From Microbacterium sufflavum (GTDB lineage Bacteria; Actinomycetota; Actinomycetes; Actinomycetales; Microbacteriaceae): DNA of 64,000 nt. The DNA is taken from positions 434,001-498,000 of the forward strand of contig NZ_CP078076.1 in the NCBI RefSeq assembly GCF_023101165.1, written 5' to 3'. A program made the translations under genes and the position numbers. Of this stretch, positions 1 to 9,685 are shown piece by piece; position 1 is the stretch's first letter, and each line of letters opens with the position of its first letter. The notes below the pieces were generated by a model. The model was given only the letters and a program-made list of their open reading frames with translations, was not told the DNA's origin and did not search any database.

Positions 1-1398
1 CACCACGCCCGAGCCGCCGGCGTGCTCCTGGCCGGGCTCGGGGTCGAGGTCGAACCGCGGCAGGCGCACCTCCGCCGCCTCGGTCCCTCCGGGGAGATCG
101 GCGATCGACAGCGGCGGCACGACGTCGCCGAGGTCGAGATTCCACGCGCCCTTGCCCTCCGGGGAGAAGCGGTGCCCGAGCGATCCGTTCGGCACCACCG
201 GCGTGCCGTCCGCGTCGAGCAGCACGGGCTTGAACTCGGCGCGCGCCTGCGCCGCTGTGTCGCCGTCGAGGTCGGACGCCGTGACGAACTTGCCGGGCAC
301 CAGCCCGCCGTCCCGCTCCTCCAGAGCCACCAGGAACGGGGCATCGGTGTAGCGGCGCATGTACTCCTCGAACCGCGGCGTGCGCTTGTCGACGAAGTGC
401 TCGCGCAGGATGACATGACCCATGGCGAGGGCCAGCGCCGCATCGGTGCCCGGGTGCGGGGCGACCCACTCATCGGCGAACTTCGTGTTGTCGGTGTAGT
501 CCGGCGACACGGTGACGACCTTCTGCCCGCGGTACCGCGCCTCGGCCATGAAGTGGGCGTCGGGCGTGCGCGTGACCGGGACGTTCGAGCCCCACATGAT
601 GAGGTAGCCCGCGTTCCACCAGTCCGCCGACTCCGGCACGTCGGTCTGGTCGCCGAACACCTGCGGGCTCGCGACCGGGAGGTCGGCGTACCAGTCGTAG
701 AACGACAGCATCGTGCCGCCCAGCAGGTTCAGGAACCGGGAGCCGGCGCCGTGCGACACCATCGACATCGCGGGGATCGGCGAGAACCCGGCGATCCGAT
801 CCGGGCCGTGGGTCTTCACCGTGTGCACGTGCGCCGCGGCCGCGATCTCCATGACCTCGTCCCAGCTCGTGCGGATGAGACCGCCCTTGCCGCGCACGCG
901 CTTGTACGACTGCGCTTTCTCCGGATCCTCCACGATCGATGCCCAGGCATCCACCGGGTCGGCGTGCACGGCACGGGCCTCGCGATAGAGCCGGGCCAGT
1001 GTGTCGCGGATGTACGGATAGCGCACGCGCGTCGGCGAGTAGGTGTACCAGCTGAACGCGGCACCACGCGGACAGCCGCGAGGCTCGTACTCGGGAGAGT
1101 CCGGGCCGATCGAGGGATAGTCGGTCTGCTGCGCCTCCCACGTGATGATGCCGTCCTTGACGTACACCTTCCACGAGCACGAACCGGTGCAGTTCACGCC
1201 GTGGGTGGAGCGGACGACCTTGTCGTGCGACCAGCGGTCGCGGTAGAACGCGTCACCCGACCGACCGCCCTCCAAGAACAGCGACCGCAGGTCGGGCGAC
1301 ACCTCACCCGGCCGGAGGAACCGACCCAGATTCAGCAGTCCGTCGGCGAGAGCGCCATCGGTCGCGGGCGGGCTGTCGGATCGGATGCCAGGGGTCAC
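1..1398 (-). CDS. narG: Respiratory nitrate reductase alpha subunit NarG (N-terminal part, cut by window edge)
   Basis: Catalytic subunit of the membrane-bound nitrate reductase, which reduces nitrate to nitrite on the cytoplasmic face using quinol electrons passed on by NarH and NarI. The 466 residues present include the HGVNCTGSC element near the N-terminus and a downstream EPRGCPRGA segment, which in this family bind the FS0 Fe-S cluster through one His and three Cys, followed by the start of the molybdopterin domain. The frame stays open to base 1, so most of the protein and presumably narHJI lie to the left. I chose the GTG at 1398 because GAAGGAG sits 5 bases upstream (1404-1410); an in-frame ATG at 1431 has no properly spaced ribosome site. 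It is divergent from narK. Family call is near certain. Confidence 0.95.
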   Translation of the reverse strand, partial: MTPGIRSDSPPATDGALADGLLNLGRFLRPGEVSPDLRSLFLEGGRSGDAFYRDRWSHDKVVRSTHGVNCTGSCSWKVYVKDGIITWEAQQTDYPSIGPDSPEYEPRGCPRGAAFSWYTYSPTRVRYPYIRDTLARLYREARAVHADPVDAWASIVEDPEKAQSYKRVRGKGGLIRTSWDEVMEIAAAAHVHTVKTHGPDRIAGFSPIPAMSMVSHGAGSRFLNLLGGTMLSFYDWYADLPVASPQVFGDQTDVPESADWWNAGYLIMWGSNVPVTRTPDAHFMAEARYRGQKVVTVSPDYTDNTKFADEWVAPHPGTDAALALAMGHVILREHFVDKRTPRFEEYMRRYTDAPFLVALEERDGGLVPGKFVTASDLDGDTAAQARAEFKPVLLDADGTPVVPNGSLGHRFSPEGKGAWNLDLGDVVPPLSIADLPGGTEAAEVRLPRFDLDPEPGQEHAGGSGVV

Positions 1399-1474
1399 GG
1401 CTGCTCCTTCACGCGGCTTTTGACTCAGCATCCTCCCCCCGCCCACGAGGGCGCACAAGGGTACGCCGGGACAA

Positions 1475-1503
1475 ATCACCCGGGCGGAATTAGCACGGGT
1501 GAT
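1475..1503. promoter_or_regulatory. Inverted repeat in the narG/narK divergent promoter region
   Basis: ATCACCCG (1475-1482) is repeated inverted as CGGGTGAT (1496-1503), with a 13-base spacer and half-site centres 21 bases apart, about two helical turns. The left arm is part of AATCACCCGGGCG (1474-1486), which recurs exactly at 10402-10414 upstream of the cyd-operon regulator. A possible narK -10 box TACTCT lies at 1531-1536. I infer an operator for an oxygen- or nitrogen-oxide-responsive regulator. Confidence 0.55.
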
Positions 1504-1560
1504 GGCGCCTCCGCGGTCCAGCCGCGAAGCTACTCTCAACGCACGAAGGAGGCTCCACCC

Positions 1561-2799
1561 ATGACTTCTGCTGCTCCCGCCCCGACCGCCGCCCCCGATC
1601 AGCTCCGCGGCGGGATGGTCCAGGTCATCCTCGCCACGCTCGCCTCCACCGCGGGCTTCTGGGCGTGGATGGCCATCTCGCCACTGCAGAAGTCCTACGC
1701 CGAGCAGATGGGACTCGACGAGGGCCAGATCTCGCTCATGCTCGCGACCCCGGTGCTGGTCGGCGCCCTGGGCCGCATCGTGGTGGGCGCCATGACCGAC
1801 CGCTTCGGCGGCCGCCGGATGTTCACGTTCGTTCTCCTGGCCTCGGTGCCCGCGGTGCTCCTCGTGGCGCTCGCGGGAGAGATCCGCAGCTTCCCGCTGC
1901 TGCTGATCGCCGGCTTCTACCTCGGCGTCGCCGGCACGATCTTCGCGGTCGGCATCCCGTTCTCGAGCGCGTGGTTCCCGCCGTCCCGTCGCGGCTTCGC
2001 GAACGGCGTCTTCGGCATGGGCATGATCGGCACGGCGATCTCGGCGTTCTTCACCCCGCGGCTGGCGGAGTCGATCGGCTACCTGCCCACCCATCTGCTC
2101 ATCGCGGGCGTCCTCGGCGTGTTCGCCGTCGTGTCGTGGGTGCTGCTGCGGGACTCCCCCGTCTGGCGGCCCAACACCGAGCGATTCGTCCCGAAGGTGG
2201 TCGGCGCGCTCAAACTCGCCGTGACGTGGGAGATGGCGTTCCTCTACGGCATCGTGTTCGGCGGCTTCGTGGCGTTCTCGACCTTCCTGCCGAAGTACCT
2301 CACCACGATCTACCCCGACGACGTGGACGTGGTGGGAGCGGGCACCCGCACCGCCCTGTTCGCCGCCGCCGCCGTGGTCGCGCGCCCGATCGGCGGGGTG
2401 CTGGCCGACCGCTTCGGCCCCAAGGTCATCGCGCTCATCTCGCTCGGCGGCATCGTGTCGCTCGCGTACATCGTCGGCCAGCAACCGCCCGAGGGCATCG
2501 TCACGGGCGCGACCTTCATCCTCATGGCCGCCGCGATGGGTCTCGGCATGGGCGCCGTCTTCGCGTGGATCGGGCCGTCCACCCCGCCGGAGAAGGTGGG
2601 ATCCGTGAGCGGCATCGTCGCCGCGGCGGGCGGCCTCGGCGGGTACTTCCCGCCGCTGGTCATGGGCGCGACGTACAACCCCGACACCAACTCCTACTCG
2701 CTCGGCCTGTGGCTGCTCGTGTTCGTCGGCGCGTTCGCGCTCGTGGTCGCCGGGATGCTCCGCGACGTCGGTGGACGACGCGCCGCGAGTAAGGTCTGA
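1561..2799 (+). CDS. narK: Nitrate/nitrite transporter NarK (MFS, NNP family)
   Basis: Twelve-helix major facilitator protein of 412 residues that imports nitrate and/or exports nitrite. The loop between helices 2 and 3 carries the MFS motif (GRIVVGAMTDRFGGRR, about residues 70-85), a second copy (ARPIGGVLADRFG) opens the C-terminal half, and Gly-rich helices typical of NNP carriers follow. The frame is open much further upstream, but that extension is antisense to narG. The ATG at 1561 has AAGGAGG about 10 bases upstream and begins the expected short soluble N-terminus. moaA begins 3 bases after its stop, so both are probably one transcript. Position next to narG supports the nitrate role; the direction of transport cannot be read from sequence. 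Confidence 0.93.
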   Translation: MTSAAPAPTAAPDQLRGGMVQVILATLASTAGFWAWMAISPLQKSYAEQMGLDEGQISLMLATPVLVGALGRIVVGAMTDRFGGRRMFTFVLLASVPAVLLVALAGEIRSFPLLLIAGFYLGVAGTIFAVGIPFSSAWFPPSRRGFANGVFGMGMIGTAISAFFTPRLAESIGYLPTHLLIAGVLGVFAVVSWVLLRDSPVWRPNTERFVPKVVGALKLAVTWEMAFLYGIVFGGFVAFSTFLPKYLTTIYPDDVDVVGAGTRTALFAAAAVVARPIGGVLADRFGPKVIALISLGGIVSLAYIVGQQPPEGIVTGATFILMAAAMGLGMGAVFAWIGPSTPPEKVGSVSGIVAAAGGLGGYFPPLVMGATYNPDTNSYSLGLWLLVFVGAFALVVAGMLRDVGGRRAASKV

Positions 2800-2802
2800 C
2801 GC

Positions 2803-3861
2803 ATGACCTCCGTGCCCGTGCAGCTCGGACGCCGCCGGCCCGCCGCGACCGCACCGGCCGCGCACGGGCCGCTGCTCGACACGCACGGGCGGGTACACCG
2901 CGACCTGCGGATCTCGCTCACCGACCGCTGCTCGTTGCGCTGCACCTACTGCATGCCGGAGCAGGGGAACGAGTGGCTCGCGCGCTCCTCCATCCTGACG
3001 GTCGACGAGATCGTGCGCGTGGCACGGGTGGCGGCGGCGGCCGGTATCACCACGTTCCGGCTCACCGGCGGCGAACCGCTCCTCCGCCCCGACCTGGTGG
3101 AGGTCGTCCGCCGCCTGAGCGCGATCGACGAGGGCCACGGACCCGTGCGGGTCGCCATGACCACCAACGGCATCCGCCTCGCCGAGACGCTCGACGCGCT
3201 CGCCGACGCGGGGCTCGCGCGACTCAACATCTCCATCGACACGCTGCGCCGCGACCGCTTCGCCGCCCTCACCCGCCGCGACCGGCTCGCCGACGTGCTG
3301 CGCGGCATCGCGGCCGCCGCGGCGTCTGACCTTCGCCCGCTCAAGCTCAACACGGTCGCGATGCGCGGCGTGAACGACGACGAGCTGTGCGACCTGGTCG
3401 AGTTCGCGATCGCGCACGACGCCGAGCTCCGCTTCATCGAGCAGATGCCCCTCGATGCAGGCCACACGTGGGACCGCGAACGGATGGTCACGCGACAGGA
3501 GATCCTCGACGCCCTCGGTCGCCGCTGGGCCCTGACCCCCGTCGCGGGACGCGGTGGAGCCCCGGCCGAGCGCTGGCGCCTGGACGGAGGAGCGGCCACC
3601 GTCGGGGTGATCGCCTCGGTCACGGCACCGTTCTGCGGAGACTGCGACCGCCTGCGCCTCACGGCCGACGGGCAGCTGCGGAACTGCCTGTTCTCGTCGC
3701 ACGAGTTCGATCTGCTGCCGGTGCTCCGCGACACCCGCGCATCGGACCGCGACCTCGACCGCGTGCTGCGCGCGTGCGTCTGGGCGAAGCTCCCCGGTCA
3801 CGCCATCGACGACCCGGCGTTCCTCCAGCCCGAACGGGGCATGAACGCGATCGGCGGCTGA
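2803..3861 (+). CDS. moaA: GTP 3',8-cyclase MoaA (molybdenum cofactor step 1)
   Basis: Radical SAM enzyme that starts molybdopterin synthesis from GTP, acting with MoaC. At 352 residues it is of usual length. The N-terminal cluster motif CxxxCxxC is at C43, C47 and C50 (DRCSLRCTYC), followed by the SAM-binding TGGEPLLR. The C-terminal cluster motif is PFCGDCDRLR followed by a third Cys in RNCLF, and the protein ends in the catalytically needed Gly-Gly. It follows narK by 3 bases. NarG needs the molybdenum cofactor, so co-expression makes sense. The stop codon lies 3 bases from the convergent cydC stop, leaving no room for a terminator. Confidence 0.96.
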   Translation: MTSVPVQLGRRRPAATAPAAHGPLLDTHGRVHRDLRISLTDRCSLRCTYCMPEQGNEWLARSSILTVDEIVRVARVAAAAGITTFRLTGGEPLLRPDLVEVVRRLSAIDEGHGPVRVAMTTNGIRLAETLDALADAGLARLNISIDTLRRDRFAALTRRDRLADVLRGIAAAAASDLRPLKLNTVAMRGVNDDELCDLVEFAIAHDAELRFIEQMPLDAGHTWDRERMVTRQEILDALGRRWALTPVAGRGGAPAERWRLDGGAATVGVIASVTAPFCGDCDRLRLTADGQLRNCLFSSHEFDLLPVLRDTRASDRDLDRVLRACVWAKLPGHAIDDPAFLQPERGMNAIGG

Positions 3862-3864
3862 GCC

Positions 3865-5532
3865 TCAGAGCGTGCGACCGCCGTCGAGCCGCACCACCCG
3901 GTCCACCGTTCCCGCGGGGGGATCCACGTGCGAGATCAGCAGCACCGTCTGGTCGCCCGCGGCGTCGAGCAGGTCGCGCAGCAGGGCGTCCGAGGCGTCG
4001 GGGTCCACGCCAGCGGTCGGCTCGTCGAGCACCAGCACCGGGAACCCCCGGAGCAGCGCACGGGCCAGGGCGATGCGCTGCGCCTGGCCGCCCGACACCA
4101 GCGACCCGCGGTCGCCCACCCTGGCGTCGAGGCCCCCGCGCTCGCGCGCCCACGCCCCCAGCCCCACGCGGTCGAGCGCGTCGAGGAGCTCCGCGTCGGT
4201 CGCGGTGTCCCTGGCGAACAGGAGGTTCTGCCGCAGATCCTCGTCGAACAGCTGCGGGTGCTGCTCGCACAGGCCGATCGTGCGGCGCAGCGCCGGACCC
4301 GACAGTGCCGCGGCGTCGCGCCCGTCGATGCGGTACTCCCCTGTCACGCGGAGGAACCCGACCAGCGCGGCCGCGAGCGAGCTCTTGCCCGCACCGCTCG
4401 GACCGGTCACGAGCACGCGCTCCCCGGGCCGCAGGTCGAGGTCGACGCCGCGCAGTGCCGGAACCCCTCCGGGCCAGTGCGCCGCGACCCCGCGGAGCGT
4501 GACCCGCGGTGTGCCGTCGAACGCGACATCCTCCCCCGCGTCCGTCCGCAGCTCCGACGGCATGCGCTCCGGCAGCACGTCCACGATGCGCTCGGCGCTC
4601 GCCCGCACGCTGCGCCACGAGGCCGCGGCGATCGGCACGGCCCCGAACACCTCGAACACCACCATCGGCACGAGCACCGCGACCGCGAGCCACGGCGCAT
4701 CGATCGCCCCGGTCGCGAGTCCCGGCGCGGCCGCCGCGAGCGCCCACACCGACGCAGCCCCCGCCACGAGCGACACGGTGCCCGCGGCGACGGCCTGGGC
4801 GACCGAGGCCCTGCTCACGACCCGGCGCAGGGCGGCGTCGGCCACCCGGATGCGCTCGCGCGCCTGGCCCTCCGCCCCGTAGGCGAGCAGCACGTCGAGA
4901 CTGCCGAGGTAGTCGACCAGTGCCGCCGACACCTCGGCGCGACGGGCAGACACGGCCGCCTCGGCCCGGGAGCCGAACACCCACCCGAGCCCGATCGCGG
5001 CGAGCGCGGCGACGACCAGGCACACGGCGAGGGTCAGCGCGGCCGCGGGCGACACGAAGGCGAGGAACCCCACGGCTCCCACGGCGACGAGCGCCGACAC
5101 CGCGAGCGGCTGCACCACCCGCAACGGCAGGTTCTGCAGATTCTCCACGTCGTCGACCAGTGCCGCGAGCACCTGCCCCCGGTCGGTCGCGCCGAGCCCC
5201 GCGGGAGAGAGCGGGATGAGGCGGCGCACCAGGTCGGAGCGCGTCGAGGCCAGCTGCCGCAGCGCCGCGTCGTGCCCGCTGAGCCGCTCGAGGTAACGGG
5301 TCACGGCGCGGGTCACGGCGAAGAACCGCACCCCGACCACGGCCACCGACAGCGGCACGAGCGAGTCCACGATCGAGGCGCTCACGATCAGCCAGCCGCT
5401 CACCGCGAGCAGGCTCACGGCCGCGCCCGCCGACAGCACGCCCCAGATCAGGCCGGGCAGGAACCGCGCGACGGGCGGCTGCGCCAGGCGGAGAACCTCG
5501 CGCACCCGCCGGGCCCTGGTGGTCTCGCTCAT
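3865..5532 (-). CDS. cydC: ABC exporter subunit CydC (cytochrome bd assembly)
   Basis: Half-transporter of 555 residues that pairs with CydD to export cysteine/glutathione-type thiols and bind haem, which is needed to mature cytochrome bd. It has an N-terminal six-helix ABC-exporter membrane domain (about residues 20-310) and a C-terminal ATPase with Walker A GPSGAGKSS, signature LVSGGQAQR and Walker B VLVLDEP. The frame is open further upstream, but the ATG at 5532 overlaps the cydD stop by 4 bases (ATGA), which fixes the start by translational coupling. It is the last gene of the minus-strand operon regulator-cydA-cydB-cydD-cydC. Confidence 0.93.
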   Translation of the reverse strand: MSETTRARRVREVLRLAQPPVARFLPGLIWGVLSAGAAVSLLAVSGWLIVSASIVDSLVPLSVAVVGVRFFAVTRAVTRYLERLSGHDAALRQLASTRSDLVRRLIPLSPAGLGATDRGQVLAALVDDVENLQNLPLRVVQPLAVSALVAVGAVGFLAFVSPAAALTLAVCLVVAALAAIGLGWVFGSRAEAAVSARRAEVSAALVDYLGSLDVLLAYGAEGQARERIRVADAALRRVVSRASVAQAVAAGTVSLVAGAASVWALAAAAPGLATGAIDAPWLAVAVLVPMVVFEVFGAVPIAAASWRSVRASAERIVDVLPERMPSELRTDAGEDVAFDGTPRVTLRGVAAHWPGGVPALRGVDLDLRPGERVLVTGPSGAGKSSLAAALVGFLRVTGEYRIDGRDAAALSGPALRRTIGLCEQHPQLFDEDLRQNLLFARDTATDAELLDALDRVGLGAWARERGGLDARVGDRGSLVSGGQAQRIALARALLRGFPVLVLDEPTAGVDPDASDALLRDLLDAAGDQTVLLISHVDPPAGTVDRVVRLDGGRTL

Positions 5533-7196
5533 GCGCTCACCCCCAGGGCGACCACGCGGTCGGCGATGTCGCGCGCCGACCGGCGGTGGGAGACCAGCAG
5601 CACGGTCGCTCCGGCGTCCGCCCGCGCGCGCAGCGAGGACCACAGCCGCTCCTCCGTGGCGGGGTCGAGCGCGCTGGAGGGTTCGTCGAGCGCGAGCACG
5701 GCGTGCGGCATCCCCGCCTGGCGGTAGAGCGCCCGCGCCACCGCGACCCGCTGCGCCTGCCCGCCCGACAGTCCGCTGCCCTGCACGCCGAGCTCTCGCG
5801 CGGGGTCGATCCCCTCGGCGCAGGCGGCGTCGAGCGCCCTCCGCACCCGCTCGGCATCGGGCTCCGGGTCGCCGAGGGCGACGTTGTCCGCCACCGTGCC
5901 GCGGATGAGCCCGGGCGACTGGCCCGCCCACGCCAGCCACTCCGACGACGCGAGGCCGCGGACGTCACGCCCGGACCACGTCGCCTCGCCCGCGAACGGC
6001 ACCGCGCCCCGCAGGGCCGCCAGCAGACTCGACTTGCCCGCGCCGCTCGGCCCCTCGATGAGGGTGATGGTGCCGCGCTCGGCGGTGAACGACACGGGCG
6101 GCAGGTCGCGCACGCGCAGCTGCTCCACGACGAGGGCCCCGTCCGTGGGGGTTCGCGACTCCGGAGAACGGACGGCGGCTGCGCCGGGGACCGCGCCGGA
6201 GGCGCTCACCGCGGCAGGCGCTCCCGAGTCGTGTACGCCGGAGCCGTCGCCCCGCGCCTCGTCGAGCACCGCGAACACGTCCTCGGTCGCGGCGACCCCC
6301 TCCGCCGCCGCGTGGAACTGCACGCCCACCTGCCGGATGGGGAGGAAGGCCTCGGGCGCCAGCAGCAGCACGAACAGCCCGACCTCGAGCGTGAGCTCGC
6401 CCGACAGCAGCCGGAACCCCACCGCGACCGCGATGAGCGCCACCGCCAGCGACGACAGCAGCTCCATGGAGAAGCCCGACAGGAACGAGAACCGCAGCAC
6501 CTTCATGGTCTCGCGACGGTAGTCGTCGGCGGTGGCCTCGATGCGGTCGGCCGCCCGGGCGTCGCGGCCGAACAGGCGCAGCGTCGACAGTCCCTGCACG
6601 GTGTCGGCGAACCGGGCGGCCAGTCGCTGCAGCGTCTGCCACTGCCGCTTCTGCACGGTGCGGGTGGCGATGCCGATCAGGATGAGGAACAGCGGGATGA
6701 GCGGCAGGGTGATGAGGGCCGTGAGCCCGCTCGGCCAGTCCTGCCACCACATGACCGCGACCAGCACGGGTGTCGCGATCGCCGTGAGCACCAGCTGCGG
6801 GATGTACCGGGCGAAGTAGGCGTCGAGCGCCTCCAGCCCGTGCCCCGCGGTCACCGCGAGCGCCGTCTGGTTCCGCTGCGCCAGCCACCCCGGCCCGAGG
6901 CGCCCGACGGCCGCCACGAGCGCGGACCGCAGCTGCATGCCCGTGCGCGCGGCCGCCCGTGTGCCCGCGGCGTCGGACGCGGCGATCAGCAGCCCGCGCA
7001 CCAGGGCCGTCGCGAGCAGCGTGAGCAGCACCACGGTGACGTCTCGGCCGGCGATCGCTCCCGTGATGGCCTCGGTCAGCAGCCACGCGAACGCGATCGT
7101 GACCGCGGTCTGGGCGACGCCGATCACCGCGGAGGCCGCGAGGTACCCACGGGCGGCGGCCGCGTAGCGCAGCAGTCTCGGGTCGACGGGTTTCAT
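5529..7196 (-). CDS. cydD: ABC exporter subunit CydD (cytochrome bd assembly)
   Basis: Partner of CydC, also 555 residues, with an N-terminal membrane domain (about 1-310) and a C-terminal ATPase. Walker A is GPSGAGKSSLL, the signature is GLSGGQAQR, and Walker B is AVLALDEP. A Pro/Ala/Ser-rich linker between the two parts (about residues 325-350) is longer than needed and poorly conserved-looking. It lies 30 bases downstream of cydB in the same direction and overlaps cydC by 4 bases. The pair is assigned as CydDC rather than a drug exporter because it directly follows cydAB. Confidence 0.93.
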   Translation of the reverse strand: MKPVDPRLLRYAAAARGYLAASAVIGVAQTAVTIAFAWLLTEAITGAIAGRDVTVVLLTLLATALVRGLLIAASDAAGTRAAARTGMQLRSALVAAVGRLGPGWLAQRNQTALAVTAGHGLEALDAYFARYIPQLVLTAIATPVLVAVMWWQDWPSGLTALITLPLIPLFLILIGIATRTVQKRQWQTLQRLAARFADTVQGLSTLRLFGRDARAADRIEATADDYRRETMKVLRFSFLSGFSMELLSSLAVALIAVAVGFRLLSGELTLEVGLFVLLLAPEAFLPIRQVGVQFHAAAEGVAATEDVFAVLDEARGDGSGVHDSGAPAAVSASGAVPGAAAVRSPESRTPTDGALVVEQLRVRDLPPVSFTAERGTITLIEGPSGAGKSSLLAALRGAVPFAGEATWSGRDVRGLASSEWLAWAGQSPGLIRGTVADNVALGDPEPDAERVRRALDAACAEGIDPARELGVQGSGLSGGQAQRVAVARALYRQAGMPHAVLALDEPSSALDPATEERLWSSLRARADAGATVLLVSHRRSARDIADRVVALGVSA

Positions 7197-7226
7197 GCGG
7201 GGGCGATCATCGGGGGCGGGGCAGGG

Positions 7227-8255
7227 TCACGCGTGGGCCGGCGCCCCCTCGATCGAGCTGCGGGTGACGCGCTTGCGGAACACCCAGTATGTCCAGGTCT
7301 GGTAGGCGATGACGAGCGGCAGCGCGATCAGCGCGGTCCAGGTCATGATCTGCAGCGTGTACGGAGCGCTCGACGCGTTCGCGATCGTCAGGCTGAACGC
7401 CGGGTCGATGGTTGACGGCATGACGAACGGGAACAGCGCGGCGAACAGCATCACCACGGCCGTCAGCACCGTGACGATGCCCGCGGTGAAGGCCTGGCCG
7501 TCTCGGCCCCGCAGCGACAGCACGATCGCGGCGATGAGCGACACCGCGGCGATGGCACCGGCCCCCGCGACCAGCCACAGCAGCGGCGCCTCCCGCCCCG
7601 CGGCGAGGAAGTAGGTCCACAGCACCGTCGCGGCGGCGGCGATCACGGTGGGCACGGCCGCGCGGGCGGCGAGCTTCCGGGCATCGGCGTGCACCTGCCC
7701 GTCGGTCTTGAGCGCCACGAACAGCACGCCGTGCAGGAAGAACAACAGCAGCGTGGTCACGCCGACCAGCAGCGCGTACGGGTTGAGCAGCGAGAAGAAG
7801 CCGCCGACGTAGATGTGGTTCTCGTCGATCGCGACGCCCTGCACGATGTTGCCGAAGGCGACGCCCCACAGCAGCGCGGGCACGACCGAGCCGATCACGA
7901 TCATCCGGTCGAAGCCCTGCTTCCACTTCCTGCTCTCCCGCTGGTGGCGGTACTCGAACGAGACGCCGCGCAGGATGAGCGCGAGCAGGATGAGCAGCAG
8001 CGGCAGGTAGAAGCCGCTGAACAGGGTGGCGTACCACTCGGGGAACGACGCGAACAGCGAGGCGCCGGCGACGATGACCCACGTCTCGTTGAGGTCCCAC
8101 ACCGGGCCGATCGTGTTGATGACCTGCCGGCGGGAGACGTCGTCCTTGCCGAGGAACGGCAGCGACATGCCGACGCCGAAGTCGAATCCGTCGAGCACGA
8201 AGTACCCCACGAAGAGGAAGGCGACGATCCAGAACCAGAGCGTTGCGAGATCCAT
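7227..8255 (-). CDS. cydB: Cytochrome bd oxidase subunit II CydB
   Basis: Membrane subunit (342 residues, eight or nine helices) of the high-affinity quinol oxidase that keeps respiration going at low oxygen and under nitric oxide. The N-terminus MDLATLWFWIVAF with the downstream LDGFDFGVG motif is diagnostic of the family. It starts 14 bases after the cydA stop with an AGGAAGGAG-like site in the gap. It forms the oxidase with CydA and lies between cydA and cydDC. Confidence 0.96.
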   Translation of the reverse strand: MDLATLWFWIVAFLFVGYFVLDGFDFGVGMSLPFLGKDDVSRRQVINTIGPVWDLNETWVIVAGASLFASFPEWYATLFSGFYLPLLLILLALILRGVSFEYRHQRESRKWKQGFDRMIVIGSVVPALLWGVAFGNIVQGVAIDENHIYVGGFFSLLNPYALLVGVTTLLLFFLHGVLFVALKTDGQVHADARKLAARAAVPTVIAAAATVLWTYFLAAGREAPLLWLVAGAGAIAAVSLIAAIVLSLRGRDGQAFTAGIVTVLTAVVMLFAALFPFVMPSTIDPAFSLTIANASSAPYTLQIMTWTALIALPLVIAYQTWTYWVFRKRVTRSSIEGAPAHA

Positions 8256-8269
8256 GATGCTCCTTCCTC

Positions 8270-9685
8270 TCAGTACACGACCGACGGCAGCTGAGCCGTC
8301 TCCTCATGGGGCTGTTCATCGGTGTCCGGCCCCTTCTGGGCGGCCTTCACGATCAACCGCACCTCGACCACCGCGAGGGCGGCGTAGATCGCGGTGAAGG
8401 CGATCAGCGAGATGAGCACCTCGACACCGCTGACACCGGGCGAGACGCCGTCTCGCGTGGACATCAGCCCGAACACGATCCACGGCTGCCGACCCATCTC
8501 GGTGAACACCCAGCCCATGATGTTGGCGGCGAGCGCGAGCGGGAACGACCAGATCGCGACCTTCCACATCCACGGGGCGACCGGCTTCTTGGCGTTCTTG
8601 CGGGTGACCCAGAGGCCGGCGACCGCGACGAGGGCGGCGGCCATGCCGAGGCCGATCATCCAGCGGAACGACCAGTACGTGACCCACAGGATCGGGGCGA
8701 AGTCGGTCAGGCCCGTGGCGGCGTAGGTCTGGGCGTACTCGGCGTTGAGGTCGTTGATGCCGTGCACGCACGCGTCGAGCGTGTGCGTCGACAGCAGCGA
8801 CAGCAGGTACGGGACGCGGATGGAGAACAGCTCGGAGCTGCCGTCCGGCGTGCCGAGCGTGAACAGGCTGAAGGAGGCGTCCGGTCCGCACACGGTGTTG
8901 AACGTCGCCTCGGCGGCGGCCATCTTCATGGGTTGCGCGGCGTACATCGCCAGGCCCAGCTGGTCGCCGGTGAGCACCACGCCCGCGGTGGAGAAGATCA
9001 TGGCCCACAGCCCGAACTTGAGGGAGACGCGCATGGTGTCGAAGTGCTGGCCCCGCGCCAGGTGCCAGGCCGAGACCGAGATGACGACACCGGCGGCGAA
9101 CATGAGTGCGCCGAAGATGGTGTGCGGGAAGGCGGCGAGCGCCACGGGGTTGGTCAGCAGCGCCCAGAAGTCGGTGAGCTCGGCACGGTTGGTCGCCTCG
9201 TTGAACGTGTAGCCGACGGGGTTCTGCATGAACGCGTTCGCCGCGATGATGAAATACGCCGACAGGATGCTGCCGATCGAGACGCACCAGATGGTCGCGA
9301 GGTGCAGCTTCTGTGGCAGCTTGTCCCAGCCGAAGATCCACAGGCCGATGAAGGTCGCCTCGAAGAAGAAGGCGAGGAGACCCTCGAAGGCCAGCGGGGC
9401 GCCGAACACGTCGCCGACGAAGCGGGAGTAGTCCGACCAGTTCATGCCGAACTGGAACTCCTGTACGATGCCGGTGACCACGCCCATGGCGAAGTTGATC
9501 AGGAAGATCTTGCCGAAGAAGCGGGTGAGGTGGAGGTACTGCACCTTGCCGGTGCGCACCCACGCCGTCTGGAAGATCGCGGCCACCAGGGCCATGCCGA
9601 TCGTCAGCGGCACGAAGAGGTAGTGGTAGACGGTCGTCAGCCCGAACTGCCATCGGGACAGGACGAGCGGATCAAGCCATTCCAT
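8270..9685 (-). CDS. cydA: Cytochrome bd oxidase subunit I CydA
   Basis: Haem-bearing subunit (471 residues) that oxidises quinol and reduces oxygen. H21 in the N-terminal helix corresponds to the family's haem ligand, a second conserved His lies in PHTIFGAL, and the family motif GRQPW is present near residue 390. The length shows a short Q-loop form, as in other Actinobacteria, rather than the longer E. coli type. Its start overlaps the end of the upstream regulator gene by 14 bases, so oxidase synthesis is translationally linked to that regulator. Confidence 0.96.
   Translation of the reverse strand: MEWLDPLVLSRWQFGLTTVYHYLFVPLTIGMALVAAIFQTAWVRTGKVQYLHLTRFFGKIFLINFAMGVVTGIVQEFQFGMNWSDYSRFVGDVFGAPLAFEGLLAFFFEATFIGLWIFGWDKLPQKLHLATIWCVSIGSILSAYFIIAANAFMQNPVGYTFNEATNRAELTDFWALLTNPVALAAFPHTIFGALMFAAGVVISVSAWHLARGQHFDTMRVSLKFGLWAMIFSTAGVVLTGDQLGLAMYAAQPMKMAAAEATFNTVCGPDASFSLFTLGTPDGSSELFSIRVPYLLSLLSTHTLDACVHGINDLNAEYAQTYAATGLTDFAPILWVTYWSFRWMIGLGMAAALVAVAGLWVTRKNAKKPVAPWMWKVAIWSFPLALAANIMGWVFTEMGRQPWIVFGLMSTRDGVSPGVSGVEVLISLIAFTAIYAALAVVEVRLIVKAAQKGPDTDEQPHEETAQLPSVVY

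Noticed and set aside
22..1560. Upstream extension of narK by over 500 codons
   Set aside because: This stretch is antisense to narG; NarK homologues start at the ATG at 1561, which has a good ribosome site.
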